Of a stretch of 64,000 nucleotides of DNA, positions 28,411 through 38,024 are shown one piece after another. Position 1 is the stretch's first letter, and the number at the start of each line of letters is the position of its first letter. The translations under genes and the position numbers were made by a program. This DNA comes from Hyphochytrium catenoides (taxonomy: Eukaryota; Sar; Hyphochytriomycetes; Hyphochytriales; Hyphochytriaceae): NCBI GenBank assembly GCA_900088475.1, contig FLMG01003686.1:1-64000 (forward strand), written 5' to 3'. The notes below the pieces were generated by a model. The model made no database searches and was not told the DNA's origin. It was given only the letters and a program-made list of their open reading frames with translations.

Positions 28411-29652
28411 CTAAGGCGTAGGAGCTTGCACTACATTTGCCTGCTCACCACACTGTTTGACCAGGTCAATCAAGAACTTCTCAGGTACAGAAATGTCGAT
28501 GTTCCGATAGGCAATCTTGATTGGTATATTCTGTCTCAGCTCCTCACGCTTGGCCGCTTTCTCATCCTTAGATATCTTCATCTTGGTAATCTCTTTTTTC
28601 CGGTTCTGCAAGTCTAGCTTGACCAGTTCCTTGAGCCTGTTGAAGAAATCTACGTTTGGGTTGTAGCTTAGGCGGATGACCACGTCATAGTCATTCATCA
28701 GGGACTTGGCTTCCTTGTTGACACGCTGCTGCTTGCCTTTGAGGCCCTTGTACGATGTGTTCTTGGCTTTGGATCTCAAGAGAACGAATAAATGTTCATT
28801 AGAGTTCCTAGAGCGTGAACGACCAGTGCGGCCGTCAGTCTCAGAGTGTGACTCATCGCCTCCGTCACCTAACAGCACGTCGGTCACTTGGTCCACTTTC
28901 TCTATGAGATCGTCGTTGGCCTGTTGTACCGCGTCCACCTGCAGGGACAACTCTTGATTCGTATCTTTGATCTCCTCAACATGCTCCAGAAGGGTTTCGG
29001 TGTCTTTCTTGGAACCCTTGGCGCAGGCAAGCAACTCTTTGACTTGTAATTCAAGGTTGTCAATCTTCTCGTCTTTCATATTGAGCAGGCTAGCACTGTA
29101 TGCTTGCATATAGGAGTGGTAGAACTCCACCGCGCGTTCAAGGAGGATATAGTACCGAGCATACTCCTTGCTGTTCTTGGCCCTGAGCAGACACCACTTG
29201 AAGGCGTCCGGGGTCATCGTATAAACGTTCTTCGTTCCTTTGCCCCCTTGATTTCTCAGCTGCGGAACGTTGCGCACTTGAAAATCCTCACCTTCCTGAA
29301 GGTCGTACTGCTTCAGACAGCGGGCATAGTCATTAGACTTGTTGTTGGTTGTGATAACTCCATACTCTTGAAGCTTATCTTGGTGTACACAGAACTCGCC
29401 AGGTTGACGAGCGATTTCCATGAAGTACGACATGAAGTCCAGGTTCACGCTCGGGAAGAACTGGTTCCTGAACTGAGTAATATAAGTCTTAATGTCGAGC
29501 TTCGTGCGAGTATCAGCAAGCTGGTTGTTGTAGGCATTCATCTCAGTGAGGGACATGGTTGCTTGGGACGTTGGTTCACTTTGGCTTGGAGGACGGGTGG
29601 TTGCTCTGAAGCTATGGGTTGGTTGACTTGCTGTCGAGTGCGCAATTGGCAT
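28411..29652 (-). CDS. MSV199 / DUF3627 domain protein (copy 1)
   Basis: 413 residues. The N-terminal tail (about 1-32) is Ser/Thr/Gln-rich, and Met33 is an alternative start. An MSV199 domain (about 45-165) contains the typical DYARCLKQYDLQEGEDFQV and YTMTPDAFKWCLLRAKNSKEYARYYILLE region. A coiled coil (about 180-255) and a DUF3627-like C-terminal domain (about 285-400) follow. This architecture is found in iridoviruses, entomopoxviruses and mimivirus relatives and is related to BRO/KilA-type DNA-binding proteins. Function is unproven, probably DNA or chromatin binding. A paralogue lies at 41933-43135. Confidence 0.88.
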   Translation of the reverse strand: MPIAHSTASQPTHSFRATTRPPSQSEPTSQATMSLTEMNAYNNQLADTRTKLDIKTYITQFRNQFFPSVNLDFMSYFMEIARQPGEFCVHQDKLQEYGVITTNNKSNDYARCLKQYDLQEGEDFQVRNVPQLRNQGGKGTKNVYTMTPDAFKWCLLRAKNSKEYARYYILLERAVEFYHSYMQAYSASLLNMKDEKIDNLELQVKELLACAKGSKKDTETLLEHVEEIKDTNQELSLQVDAVQQANDDLIEKVDQVTDVLLGDGGDESHSETDGRTGRSRSRNSNEHLFVLLRSKAKNTSYKGLKGKQQRVNKEAKSLMNDYDVVIRLSYNPNVDFFNRLKELVKLDLQNRKKEITKMKISKDEKAAKREELRQNIPIKIAYRNIDISVPEKFLIDLVKQCGEQANVVQAPTP

Positions 29653-29914
29653 TCTGACGAGTCACATCTCAAGACTTCCGTTCTGCCAATTATGTTTTGT
29701 GATTGGTTCGTTGTTGTTGTAATTTCCGAAGTAGGTAATCATAAATGAAAAAAGATTGTATGCAAAAATCTGTAACGGTCCTGATGTCCGGTAACGGTAA
29801 GGGGTTCCAACAAAAATCTTCAGTAGATCTCCTAAACGAAGATTGCCATTGGATTGTAATTCCCGTATGACGTGCCTTCAGATTTCCATTTTCCTATTGA
29901 AGTAAAAGAGAACA

Positions 29915-30652
29915 ATGCGCACCAGACGACCTGTACGACACGGCGGCCGCACCCTCTCCTTGAAGCCAGAATTTGGCAAATCAAGGAGAACTGATCATCT
30001 GCCTAAGAACAAGATCAAGAAGGACCCAAACTATATGAAATGTGAAGACGAATTTATACGTCTATGCGACGGAAGATATTTTGACGCGGACTCTGAACTA
30101 CTCTCTACGGACACGGGCAGGGAACTGGAAGGCTTTGCAGAGGCGCTCGGGCTTCTTAAGGTGTACGAGGATATGGACTCAGCACCTGAGCAGGAGGCAA
30201 TGAAGAGGTCATACATACATTACGCACGTGAGCGTGTACACCAAAAGTTGAAAGACAAGTTTAGTAAGCACATGGAATATGTGTTTGAACGAGCCAAGGA
30301 GATAGCCGATCCGACGTACTTCAAAAGGATGTTTAGTACCAGAGCCAAGCTCATCGAGATCCAGAGACGCAGAACTGAGCTTTACGAGAAGGCAGTGAAG
30401 GATTGGCCCGATCTCCAGGCATCCCCACTTGCCTGGCTTGATAGACAAGAACTATGGCGCTACCACTGGGAAGTTCTAGTCAAGGCACGCATTATCGAAG
30501 AATGTCAGCCGCTATATGAGTATATGCAGTACATGTACACTATGTTCCCACCAGGGTACGGCGCCGGCCTTGCAGCAAGTATAAAGAAGCACCATGGCTA
30601 TGTAAACGCCGTAGATGTCTACTATGATTGCTTACGAGCTACGCTACACTAA
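29915..30652 (+). CDS. Hypothetical protein, 245 residues
   Basis: Basic N-terminus (MRTRRPVRHGGRT, then KNKIKKDPNYMK) followed by a mainly helical domain rich in Glu, Arg, Tyr and Trp (ELYEKAVKDWPDLQ; LDRQELWRYHWEVL). No signal peptide, membrane helix or known motif. The N-terminus could serve as a nuclear signal or nucleic-acid contact. A hairpin follows 49 nt after the stop. Confidence 0.7.
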   Translation: MRTRRPVRHGGRTLSLKPEFGKSRRTDHLPKNKIKKDPNYMKCEDEFIRLCDGRYFDADSELLSTDTGRELEGFAEALGLLKVYEDMDSAPEQEAMKRSYIHYARERVHQKLKDKFSKHMEYVFERAKEIADPTYFKRMFSTRAKLIEIQRRRTELYEKAVKDWPDLQASPLAWLDRQELWRYHWEVLVKARIIEECQPLYEYMQYMYTMFPPGYGAGLAASIKKHHGYVNAVDVYYDCLRATLH

Positions 30653-30700
30653 CTGTAAAATAAATCTCGATTGAACCTTCGGCCATACTGTTGGTTAAGC

Positions 30701-30716
30701 AGCGGAACTTGCCGCT
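30701..30716. terminator. Hairpin between convergent genes
   Basis: AGCGG/CCGCT with a 6-nt loop, followed by an A-run, between two convergent stops at 30652 and 30794. It fits the 3'-end hairpin pattern, though the stem is only 5 bp. Confidence 0.35.
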
Positions 30717-30793
30717 AGGAACAAAAAAAATACTTTTCTGAAACTTTTTGGATGTTTTTGTTAGTTGCTTAGGTATGTTGGCTTGGAACTACT

Positions 30794-32173
30794 TTACTTA
30801 GGGGTTAGAGTGCGGGATTCAGGGTACTGGTATGCCATAAATTCATTCATGAGGTAAGCGGTATTGGCGCGAGTCATGAGAATGTCACGAATTTCCTTTG
30901 CTGCTGAGGAGTGTACACGCTTACCAAACATCTTGGACTTGCACTGTGGGATGATGATCTCTTCAAGAACACGTTTGGCAGGTCCATATTGCGATTCTCC
31001 TTCCAGCACTCGTCTGATCTCCGTCATCAAGAGGTTGGTAAATGCAGTGAACTGAGAATATAGGTCTGTCCACTCTGGAAAGAGCAAGAGGAAGTCACGG
31101 CGTGATGTATTGTCATACAGGTAAGCCGACAAAGCGGTGTACAGTGGTCGGTAACCTGGACTGACATAGGGTAGGTGGTTCTTAGGAATGGCTTGGTAGA
31201 CCAGTTCGCGGATGCGCTTCATCAGTGTTGTCTCCAGAATATAATCAGAGCCACCATGGCGGCTACGAAGCAAGAAACCAAACTTTGGATCATCGATGAG
31301 GTATGGGAGCGGCTGCTTACAAACTGTAAGAAGATCATAGACCGTGGCCTTGTCTGCTTTCTTGCCCGACAGCAGCTGGTCAAGGTCTTGCTCACTGAGC
31401 TTAGTCTGAACCTCAATCTCAGGGAAGGTATAGTCAATACGGGTAGGTGTTGGATCCAGTTGTACGGACTGGATGTACATGAGTCCTTCAACGTTCTTCC
31501 TGAATGGTTGCATTCGATGCGAGCAAATATTGAAGCTGTGACAGATATTCTTGGGCAGCTTGGATGAGACAATGACAGGCCGACCGTTACGAACCTCAAT
31601 CCGCAAGCCTGTCTCTTCCGCAAACACAGGATACTTCATCAAGAGTTCCTCAAATATCTGGCCATAGGTAGCATCACGGAAGGCTATAGGTGTAACATCA
31701 TAGCCATTGGCAGTGGCAAGACAGAAGATATCGTCCTTCCAATGGTACAGAGTGACCACTGTTCCATCACGAATGGGATAGACATCATAACGGTCTAGCC
31801 CCGCACCCGCAATACCCCCCTTGTAGAATGGGGAGGCAACGTTCGGAGCAAGACAAGCAATGCTCCAATCCTCACAACGAATAATGACACACGCGTAAGG
31901 GTTAACTACCTTGTAGGTGTTCACCGTTTCCTTGTGAGGTGATAGAATGAAGCGTGAGATCAAACCACCCTTATTCTCACGGTTGAGCTTCACGTTGTAG
32001 GGTCGGAGGAGCTCCCACAAGTAATTGTAGATAGTCTGGATGCTTTGACCTTCATTAGACTTCTGACGACAAGTCGCCAACAACGAGGTTATAGACAAGT
32101 CTTGTGGTGGTGTAGATGGCATAACGGTAGTCTCAATAGGGCTTACTGTTGTCGTAACGGTAGTAGCAGACAT
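30794..32173 (-). CDS. Putative nucleotidyltransferase/RNA-ligase-fold protein
   Basis: 459 residues from the ATG at 32173; the frame upstream has no ATG. Residues about 100-230 (NPYACVIIRCEDWSIACLAP...YDVYPIRDGTVVTLYHWKDD...FCLATANGYD) resemble the RNA-ligase/capping-type fold seen in an uncharacterised family of giant-virus proteins. In that family an E/D-G-T-x-(I/V)-x-x-(F/Y) strand pair surrounds the nucleotide pocket. The canonical K-x-D-G lysine is not evident (IRDG here), so catalysis is doubtful. The C-terminal half is helical and unrecognised. Divergent from thymidylate synthase. Confidence 0.5.
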   Translation of the reverse strand: MSATTVTTTVSPIETTVMPSTPPQDLSITSLLATCRQKSNEGQSIQTIYNYLWELLRPYNVKLNRENKGGLISRFILSPHKETVNTYKVVNPYACVIIRCEDWSIACLAPNVASPFYKGGIAGAGLDRYDVYPIRDGTVVTLYHWKDDIFCLATANGYDVTPIAFRDATYGQIFEELLMKYPVFAEETGLRIEVRNGRPVIVSSKLPKNICHSFNICSHRMQPFRKNVEGLMYIQSVQLDPTPTRIDYTFPEIEVQTKLSEQDLDQLLSGKKADKATVYDLLTVCKQPLPYLIDDPKFGFLLRSRHGGSDYILETTLMKRIRELVYQAIPKNHLPYVSPGYRPLYTALSAYLYDNTSRRDFLLLFPEWTDLYSQFTAFTNLLMTEIRRVLEGESQYGPAKRVLEEIIIPQCKSKMFGKRVHSSAAKEIRDILMTRANTAYLMNEFMAYQYPESRTLTPK

Positions 32174-32443
32174 CCTTAAACTTAGGAACTTGATCCTGAA
32201 CAGGAAAATCAGTGACTGCTGATCGGCCAAATTCCAAAACAGACCTACAAGGTGCGGTTGTATCGCTGTTATAGAGCAATATATACCTAATACCTAATTG
32301 TAAATAGAATTTCAGTTATATTCCAAAGTCCCTCAAAGATGCAATAAACGAAAGCTTGATGGTAATTTTCATTTATTGCTTCTTACAACGTGCAAGCCCT
32401 TCAATGGTCATTTGTCAAGAAGTTTGATCAACAGCACCAAGCG

Positions 32444-33322
32444 ATGACTGACCATCAGGAGCGGCAGTATCTATGTCTCCTGGAGACGGTGCTTCGTGAT
32501 GGTGAGCTGCGGTCGGATCGTACTGGTGTAGGGACTCTCAGTATTTTTTGTCCGGCGCCATTGCGGTTTGACATCGAGGCTAGCGTACCTCTGTACACTA
32601 CAAAGTTTGTTCCTTGGAAGCTAGCCATCAAGGAGTTACTATTTTTCTTAAGAGGACAAACGGATAATCGCCTCTTGCAAGAGCAGGGAGTTCATATATG
32701 GGATGGGAACACAACAAAGGAGTTCATGACCCAGTACGCTCTGCCTCTTGAACCAAATGATATGGGAGCCATGTATGGCTTCACATGGCGCCACTGGGGT
32801 GCGGAGTACGTGGACTGTCACACAGACTACACCGGCACGGGCTTCGACCAGCTCAAGTATGTGGAACATGAGCTCAAGACCAATCCATCCAGTCGTAGGA
32901 TCATCATCAACGCATGGAACCCATCTTACTTTGGGAAACAGGTCTTGACGCCTTGTCATATGAGCTGTCAGTTCTACGTGAGTCAAGACAAGTACTTGCT
33001 TTGCAACTTGTACATGCGCTCCAATGACTTGGGATGTGGGAACCCCATCAATGTCTTCTCATACGCGGTACTAACTTACCTCCTGGCCAAACGATGTAAT
33101 TTGATTCCGAAGATGCTAAATGTTCTTTTCGGGGATGCTCATATCTATGTTAGTCACATTGGTGGTCTCAAGGAACAAGTAACACGAGAGCCTTACCCCT
33201 GGCCTACATTGCATCTGGATGACAGGGTTGCAACCAAGGCCTGGGAAGATATCTCCCTGGAAGACTTTACGTTGAGAGACTATCAGAGCCATCCCCGCAT
33301 CAAGCTTGATATGGCCGTGTAG
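32444..33322 (+). CDS. thyA: Thymidylate synthase (ThyA type)
   Basis: 292 residues from the ATG at 32444. It converts dUMP to dTMP using methylene-tetrahydrofolate. Family signatures in order: SDRTGVGTLS with the phosphate-binding Arg, ELLFFLRGQTD, YGFTWRHWG, TPCHMSCQFYV with catalytic Cys171, RSNDLGCGNPINVFSY with the substrate-binding Asn, and GDAHIYVSH. The length is that of a normal monofunctional enzyme, and no DHFR domain is fused. The TAG stop falls inside the first unit of a 12-bp tandem array. It complements RNR2 in dNTP supply. Confidence 0.96.
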   Translation: MTDHQERQYLCLLETVLRDGELRSDRTGVGTLSIFCPAPLRFDIEASVPLYTTKFVPWKLAIKELLFFLRGQTDNRLLQEQGVHIWDGNTTKEFMTQYALPLEPNDMGAMYGFTWRHWGAEYVDCHTDYTGTGFDQLKYVEHELKTNPSSRRIIINAWNPSYFGKQVLTPCHMSCQFYVSQDKYLLCNLYMRSNDLGCGNPINVFSYAVLTYLLAKRCNLIPKMLNVLFGDAHIYVSHIGGLKEQVTREPYPWPTLHLDDRVATKAWEDISLEDFTLRDYQSHPRIKLDMAV

Positions 33323-33408
33323 GGGATCATGTAGGGGATCATGTAGGGGATCATGTAGGGGATCATGTAGGGGATCATGTAGGGGATCATGTAGGGGATC
33401 ATGTAGGG
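33319..33408 (+). repeat. 12-bp tandem array (GTAGGGGATCAT) on the thyA stop codon
   Basis: Seven full 12-nt copies plus six bases of an eighth. The first copy includes the thymidylate synthase TAG. Because the unit is a multiple of three, every copy places ATG directly before an in-frame TAG. Confidence 0.95.
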
Positions 33409-33532
33409 AAGTTGTATAGGTAGAGTCATACCCTAGTTTAACCTAACACAGCATTTCCTAACTTTGGAAAAAGCTATATACGGTATTCTTATAGTAGAAG
33501 CTACAGACCAAGGACCAAAAAAAGTAAGGACC

Positions 33533-36500
33533 ATGCCCAAGAAGGTAGTCCGTGTTCTGGACACGAAGTCCAAGAGACCTCGGGATGCCGCCTCCAAAGA
33601 AGAATTAGAAGATGAGCTCAAGCACCTGGTGCTCAAAGGCGATGATGACGACGGCGCGTCACCAAACGATTATACAGGACTGGTGCGTGTCCTGCAGCGG
33701 ACTGGGTACGAGTACCTCCATTCTGAGAATCCATCCCAGATAAATACTATTGAGATGAAGATTAGAGACCTGCTTAACTCGTCCAATGTATATCCCATTA
33801 TCATGAGTGATGACGCTAAACGAGATGCAGACGAGACAGTGCGGCGTGTAGAGTTACCTCGCAGCTGTCATGCAATAACTCTGACTGGGAGATTGGTTAA
33901 ACTTCCACCCAGAGCGATGAACGACGTGGCAGGTGTGGCAATCGCAACCAGACATCTTCCCATTGACACCATGGCCGCGATCGAAGGTTATGGCTGGGGT
34001 CACTATGTTGGACAGGATCACATTAGAGCCATGATCACCAGCAGGGTAAACTTCCGTCCTCCGCTTCCAGTCTCGCAAAACAAAGTTGCCGAGCTCCTTC
34101 GCGAACAAGATGGTATCTTCGCTTACTACTTTGTTGACTATAAGACCACTCAAGAGATACAAAAGCTCTTGAGGAGTATAGCTCTACAGGTCCGAAGTGC
34201 CTATGAATACTGCTTGTATGCTAGTGATGTCGTTAACTATCTGAAGACTAAGACAGAGTCAGCTTACGAGAAGATCGAACTACAGACGTTAGAGCAGACT
34301 GTCGACAGTAGTTTAACTCCCATCACCGAACTGTTAAAGCCGTTTATAGCACCGAACGTTGTGACTCTAGGTGTAATCTCAGACCTATGCACTCTTAATC
34401 TTCTCGATGACTATTTGAAGTTTGTCGCTACGGGCAGTGTGGAGATGCTGTCCCCACCCTTGGAGAGGCTACGGATTCACCGTGAGAATGACAATGAGAC
34501 CAAGAAGATGTACAACAATCGGCATCTTGGCAAGGAGTTACGATGTCAAGAACTCTATAATTGGATCGAGCTCAAGTTTGGATCAAAGCGAGTTAGTGAG
34601 CTCGCACCTATCATTGCAAGCGGGCAGCCTCAGCTTATACTTGACAAATTAACGTCTCAAGAACAACAAGTACTTGAAGTAGCGATGAGAGTCCACAAAG
34701 AACGCCTTCGCAAGCGAGAGCAGAACCAGTGCGGCCATCGTCCCGCGTATGGTCGACTGTGGAACTCTAAGACCATCGGAGAACGAGCGGAAGCCGTCAC
34801 TGCCATTGAGGCTTTCATTGATCCATCATCATCAAGTAAGTCCGGGAAGTCAAATACTACTAGTACTAGTATTGGAGAAGAGGGTTTCCTCATGTGTAAG
34901 GAATGTAAGTTCCCTATAATGTGTCCTCATAGCCTGGAGCGCATTCGTCTTGAGCTACGACGAGCCCCCTATGCTGAGGTCAGCCAGGTGCTGAGCCAGT
35001 GGGCCTCGCCGAAGATGGCAAAGGATAATATTTGGGTTGTCTACTGCAACGTCTGTAGTGGCGTATTGTATCACTCCACCGGTCTAGAGATAAATATTGG
35101 AAATATTACTGATGAGTCAAAGGGAGATTACATGCGGCTCATACGCGCAGAAACGTTTGCGCTAACAAACTTCTTTACTTTTGAGACTATGGTAACACCA
35201 AGCGGGCTGGCCAACGTTGCCGTGAAGTACGTGCTCCCGTATACTAGCAATATTGATGAGGAGTTCATGAAGATTCCTCGAAAGAAGATTCCAGAATCGA
35301 AGAAGTTAACAATCTACCTAGTAATGATGACCCACGCTTTCATCCTTTACGTGATGCTGATGGATGAGTATAAGGACCAGATTCATATCCGAGGTAAGAA
35401 GCTGACAAGCGCACGGCGGCTCAAGGAGTACACCTCGTTCATCTTCTCGAGACTCATGGCATCTCTTAAGAAGCATGAGGTCAATCTTAGCTCAGAGTAC
35501 GTCATGTCCAAGTTTAATGCTTACTACCTAAATATACGGAAACAAATACAAACTGGTAGGATCGCTTTCTCAAGACTAGCAGATGATAGTACCGAGTTGC
35601 TTCGTCATCTAACCATGATCAATCCTGTGTATAACTATGTAAGGATGATGTATATATTGTATGATGGTAAGTATCGTGTTGGAGCCAAGGTAGATCCCAA
35701 AGCTTTGAGAGAAGAGTTTGAATCTATAATGGGAACGACAATCCACAAGCTCACCTCTCGTGCAAAGGACGGACGGACCCTCTACCAAAACTTATTTCAA
35801 GCAAGAGACACTCCAGAAGATCTACAGGACAAGGCAATGTTTCTAAGTCATGTGACAGACTACACTGACCCAGAGGGCCTTGTGAAGACGTGGTTCGGTG
35901 GTGGTCGATGTAACGGTAGTGGTCGCTGTAACAGTAGTGGTGGTGGCCGGCGCAAGTTGAAGCTCTACGCATCTAGCAGTCACCATAATCATACTTGTAG
36001 TTGTAGTAGTAATAGGGTGACCCGGGCTGGGGCAACGAAGGCGAAAGGTAAGCTGGAGGGCGACCCTACCGGTAAGAGTATAGATCTTACGGGAGTGTAT
36101 CGAGGTTATCTGAAAGAATCTTATGATCTCTACTTGCTGTACTTGGGTGATGTGGTGAAGGATATAGCGAAGGGACTGACAACGTCGCCTGCGGTAGACG
36201 AGTTCAAGTCGCGGCTGCAGCGAGTCAGGAAGGCGGAGGCGCACTTACGCTTAGCTCGAACCTCCACAAAGCTTATCACCACCTTGCACTTGAGTGGTGA
36301 CCGCATTGACCGGAGTGCGATCCCTGTCGATATCACATGTGTATATGATGAAAACGGGGATAAGCATGATTGGTCTATCTATGTCCTTGCCGAAAGGGAA
36401 GTAACCAAGGAGGACATCGTTGCAGACGTAGAACTGCGGGATTCTGAGGTGCTTGATCTGAAGTGCTCCGTCTGCAATGTCCTCCGTTCGAAGACTCAGA

Positions 36501-37483
36501 CTTTGGATCGAGAGAAAACGCAACAGAGCTTGCACAACAAAGCTATTGTTCATCGTGTACTGATGTTCTATCAGAGCCGCTGTCCAGAGGGAGGCATTCA
36601 TAGTTATCAAAACAACCATACATGTAGTAAGTGCGGTATATCATTAACTCTTGGAGCTGAAGAGCGATTCACCTATGCCAAGAAGTACAATTCTCAGTTT
36701 GAAAAGGATCAAGAAATGGAACAAGCATCGGTAGTCCACATCTCCCCGGGGCTTGACGATGATAGCTCTGACGCCGCACCGCCACCATGGAGCTATAACC
36801 ATAGTCATGTCCTTGAAGCTTCGAAGATATTTAGTGTTCCTGTCGAGTCATTAGAGACGATGGGTGCTCTTCCAGCTGTAGAAAGCGATCACGAGGCTGC
36901 GACATACCACAGCGATGAGGAGGATGACAGCGCAGTCTCGAATCCAAAGGATGACGCGCCGGAAAGCGGCAATGATGAGCGCCACTATGCGCTAGAGATT
37001 GCGCTGCGATCAATATTTATTAACTACAATATGATAAAGTTCAATGTCCGCTTGCTGACGACCCCTCCGTTCATTGCTGACATTCTTAAGGGCTACCCCA
37101 ATGATTTTGTTCCTGAGCTTCCAAATGTCCTTCCTGACCTAGCAACCGCATTCACTAAACAGTATAGACATGTGAAGAAGCATCTGTCTCGTGACGACAA
37201 ATATTTATTTCTGATAGAGTATATAGCGAAAACTCTTCTGGACATACATCGATTGAAGATAGAGGGGCACACTTCCAAGGAGACTGAGGCTTTGATGCAG
37301 AGGTTCGCGCAGGCGGAGATGACTCGGTTGATGGAGACCGAACAATATTTACGCCGCGAAGCCGAACCAGATATGGACATTATAGATGATTATGTGGATG
37401 TGAACGTTGTAGGCGATAAGAAATTTGATCCCTTCTCATATGAGAACATTGACTATGACGGCCAGAATGAGTACAACACCTAA
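33533..37483 (+). CDS. Large protein with paired zinc-ribbon cysteines, unknown
   Basis: 1,316 residues from the ATG at 33533 (open frame upstream lacks ATG). Four Cys clusters stand out: about 454-465 (MCKECKFPIMCPH), 504-510 (YCNVC), 977-980 (CSVC) and about 1030 (CSKCG), which could pair into two zinc ribbons. Between them, about 787-828, is a low-complexity Gly/Ser/Arg/Cys/His tract (GGGRCNGSGRCNSSGGGRR). The C-terminal 200 residues are acidic then helical. The size and zinc ribbons would fit a transcription or RNA-processing factor conserved in large DNA viruses, but I cannot name the family. Upstream lies an AT-rich TATATAC element and the ATGTAG array. Confidence 0.8.
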   Translation: MPKKVVRVLDTKSKRPRDAASKEELEDELKHLVLKGDDDDGASPNDYTGLVRVLQRTGYEYLHSENPSQINTIEMKIRDLLNSSNVYPIIMSDDAKRDADETVRRVELPRSCHAITLTGRLVKLPPRAMNDVAGVAIATRHLPIDTMAAIEGYGWGHYVGQDHIRAMITSRVNFRPPLPVSQNKVAELLREQDGIFAYYFVDYKTTQEIQKLLRSIALQVRSAYEYCLYASDVVNYLKTKTESAYEKIELQTLEQTVDSSLTPITELLKPFIAPNVVTLGVISDLCTLNLLDDYLKFVATGSVEMLSPPLERLRIHRENDNETKKMYNNRHLGKELRCQELYNWIELKFGSKRVSELAPIIASGQPQLILDKLTSQEQQVLEVAMRVHKERLRKREQNQCGHRPAYGRLWNSKTIGERAEAVTAIEAFIDPSSSSKSGKSNTTSTSIGEEGFLMCKECKFPIMCPHSLERIRLELRRAPYAEVSQVLSQWASPKMAKDNIWVVYCNVCSGVLYHSTGLEINIGNITDESKGDYMRLIRAETFALTNFFTFETMVTPSGLANVAVKYVLPYTSNIDEEFMKIPRKKIPESKKLTIYLVMMTHAFILYVMLMDEYKDQIHIRGKKLTSARRLKEYTSFIFSRLMASLKKHEVNLSSEYVMSKFNAYYLNIRKQIQTGRIAFSRLADDSTELLRHLTMINPVYNYVRMMYILYDGKYRVGAKVDPKALREEFESIMGTTIHKLTSRAKDGRTLYQNLFQARDTPEDLQDKAMFLSHVTDYTDPEGLVKTWFGGGRCNGSGRCNSSGGGRRKLKLYASSSHHNHTCSCSSNRVTRAGATKAKGKLEGDPTGKSIDLTGVYRGYLKESYDLYLLYLGDVVKDIAKGLTTSPAVDEFKSRLQRVRKAEAHLRLARTSTKLITTLHLSGDRIDRSAIPVDITCVYDENGDKHDWSIYVLAEREVTKEDIVADVELRDSEVLDLKCSVCNVLRSKTQTLDREKTQQSLHNKAIVHRVLMFYQSRCPEGGIHSYQNNHTCSKCGISLTLGAEERFTYAKKYNSQFEKDQEMEQASVVHISPGLDDDSSDAAPPPWSYNHSHVLEASKIFSVPVESLETMGALPAVESDHEAATYHSDEEDDSAVSNPKDDAPESGNDERHYALEIALRSIFINYNMIKFNVRLLTTPPFIADILKGYPNDFVPELPNVLPDLATAFTKQYRHVKKHLSRDDKYLFLIEYIAKTLLDIHRLKIEGHTSKETEALMQRFAQAEMTRLMETEQYLRREAEPDMDIIDDYVDVNVVGDKKFDPFSYENIDYDGQNEYNT

Positions 37484-38024
37484 AGTTAGTTGAGAACAAG
37501 AAAAATAAACCCAGTGACTAGCATTTTACATGGCTTGTCACTGAAGCTATCTTCAGATCCTAGGAGATCTACGTAGACTATAGGACTCTGAAGTATGAAC
37601 CAGTTCATCGGGCGAAAGGTTAAAAGCACATTTGTGTCTAAGATGATGCTCTATGTATTGATCTCTCAAGTACATACATAAGGTGAACTCGTAAATGGGC
37701 GACCTCCAAACTTTGAACAACTATCATCTGGCAACCTCTAAAGAAATACTCATGTACCTACATTACATGAGTAATCTATCAGTTTTTTTGGTCTCATTAT
37801 GAGACCGACCATCAGAAACCCGCCCCCCTAGTTGTTACCCTAACCTTTGCATACAAGTAGGCCAGGCCTATGTTTAAATCAGTCAACCACTCAAGGAAAA
37901 AATCGATGTGATAATTATTTTTCGCGAAAGCTTCTGAAACTTGCGATCATTATCTGAATTTCCTGATTCTGAGAACTCAGAAGAACAAGGAAGGAGCTTC
38001 AGTTGAGGCAGGTCTCAAAGGATC
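37484..38024. other. 541-bp intergenic region rich in hairpins
   Basis: No supported gene; the two short ATG frames (28 and 35 codons) are unconvincing. It holds at least three perfect inverted repeats: CAGTGAC/GTCACTG (37512-37543), TACTCATGTA/TACATGAGTA (37747-37773, 10-bp arms, 7-nt loop) and GGTCTCA/TGAGACC (37790-37806, 3-nt loop). The right end (about 37895-38020) is AT-rich and likely carries the promoter of the next gene. Confidence 0.6.

Noticed and set aside
33319-33408. CRISPR array
   Set aside because: Units are contiguous 12-mers without spacers; this is a simple tandem repeat.
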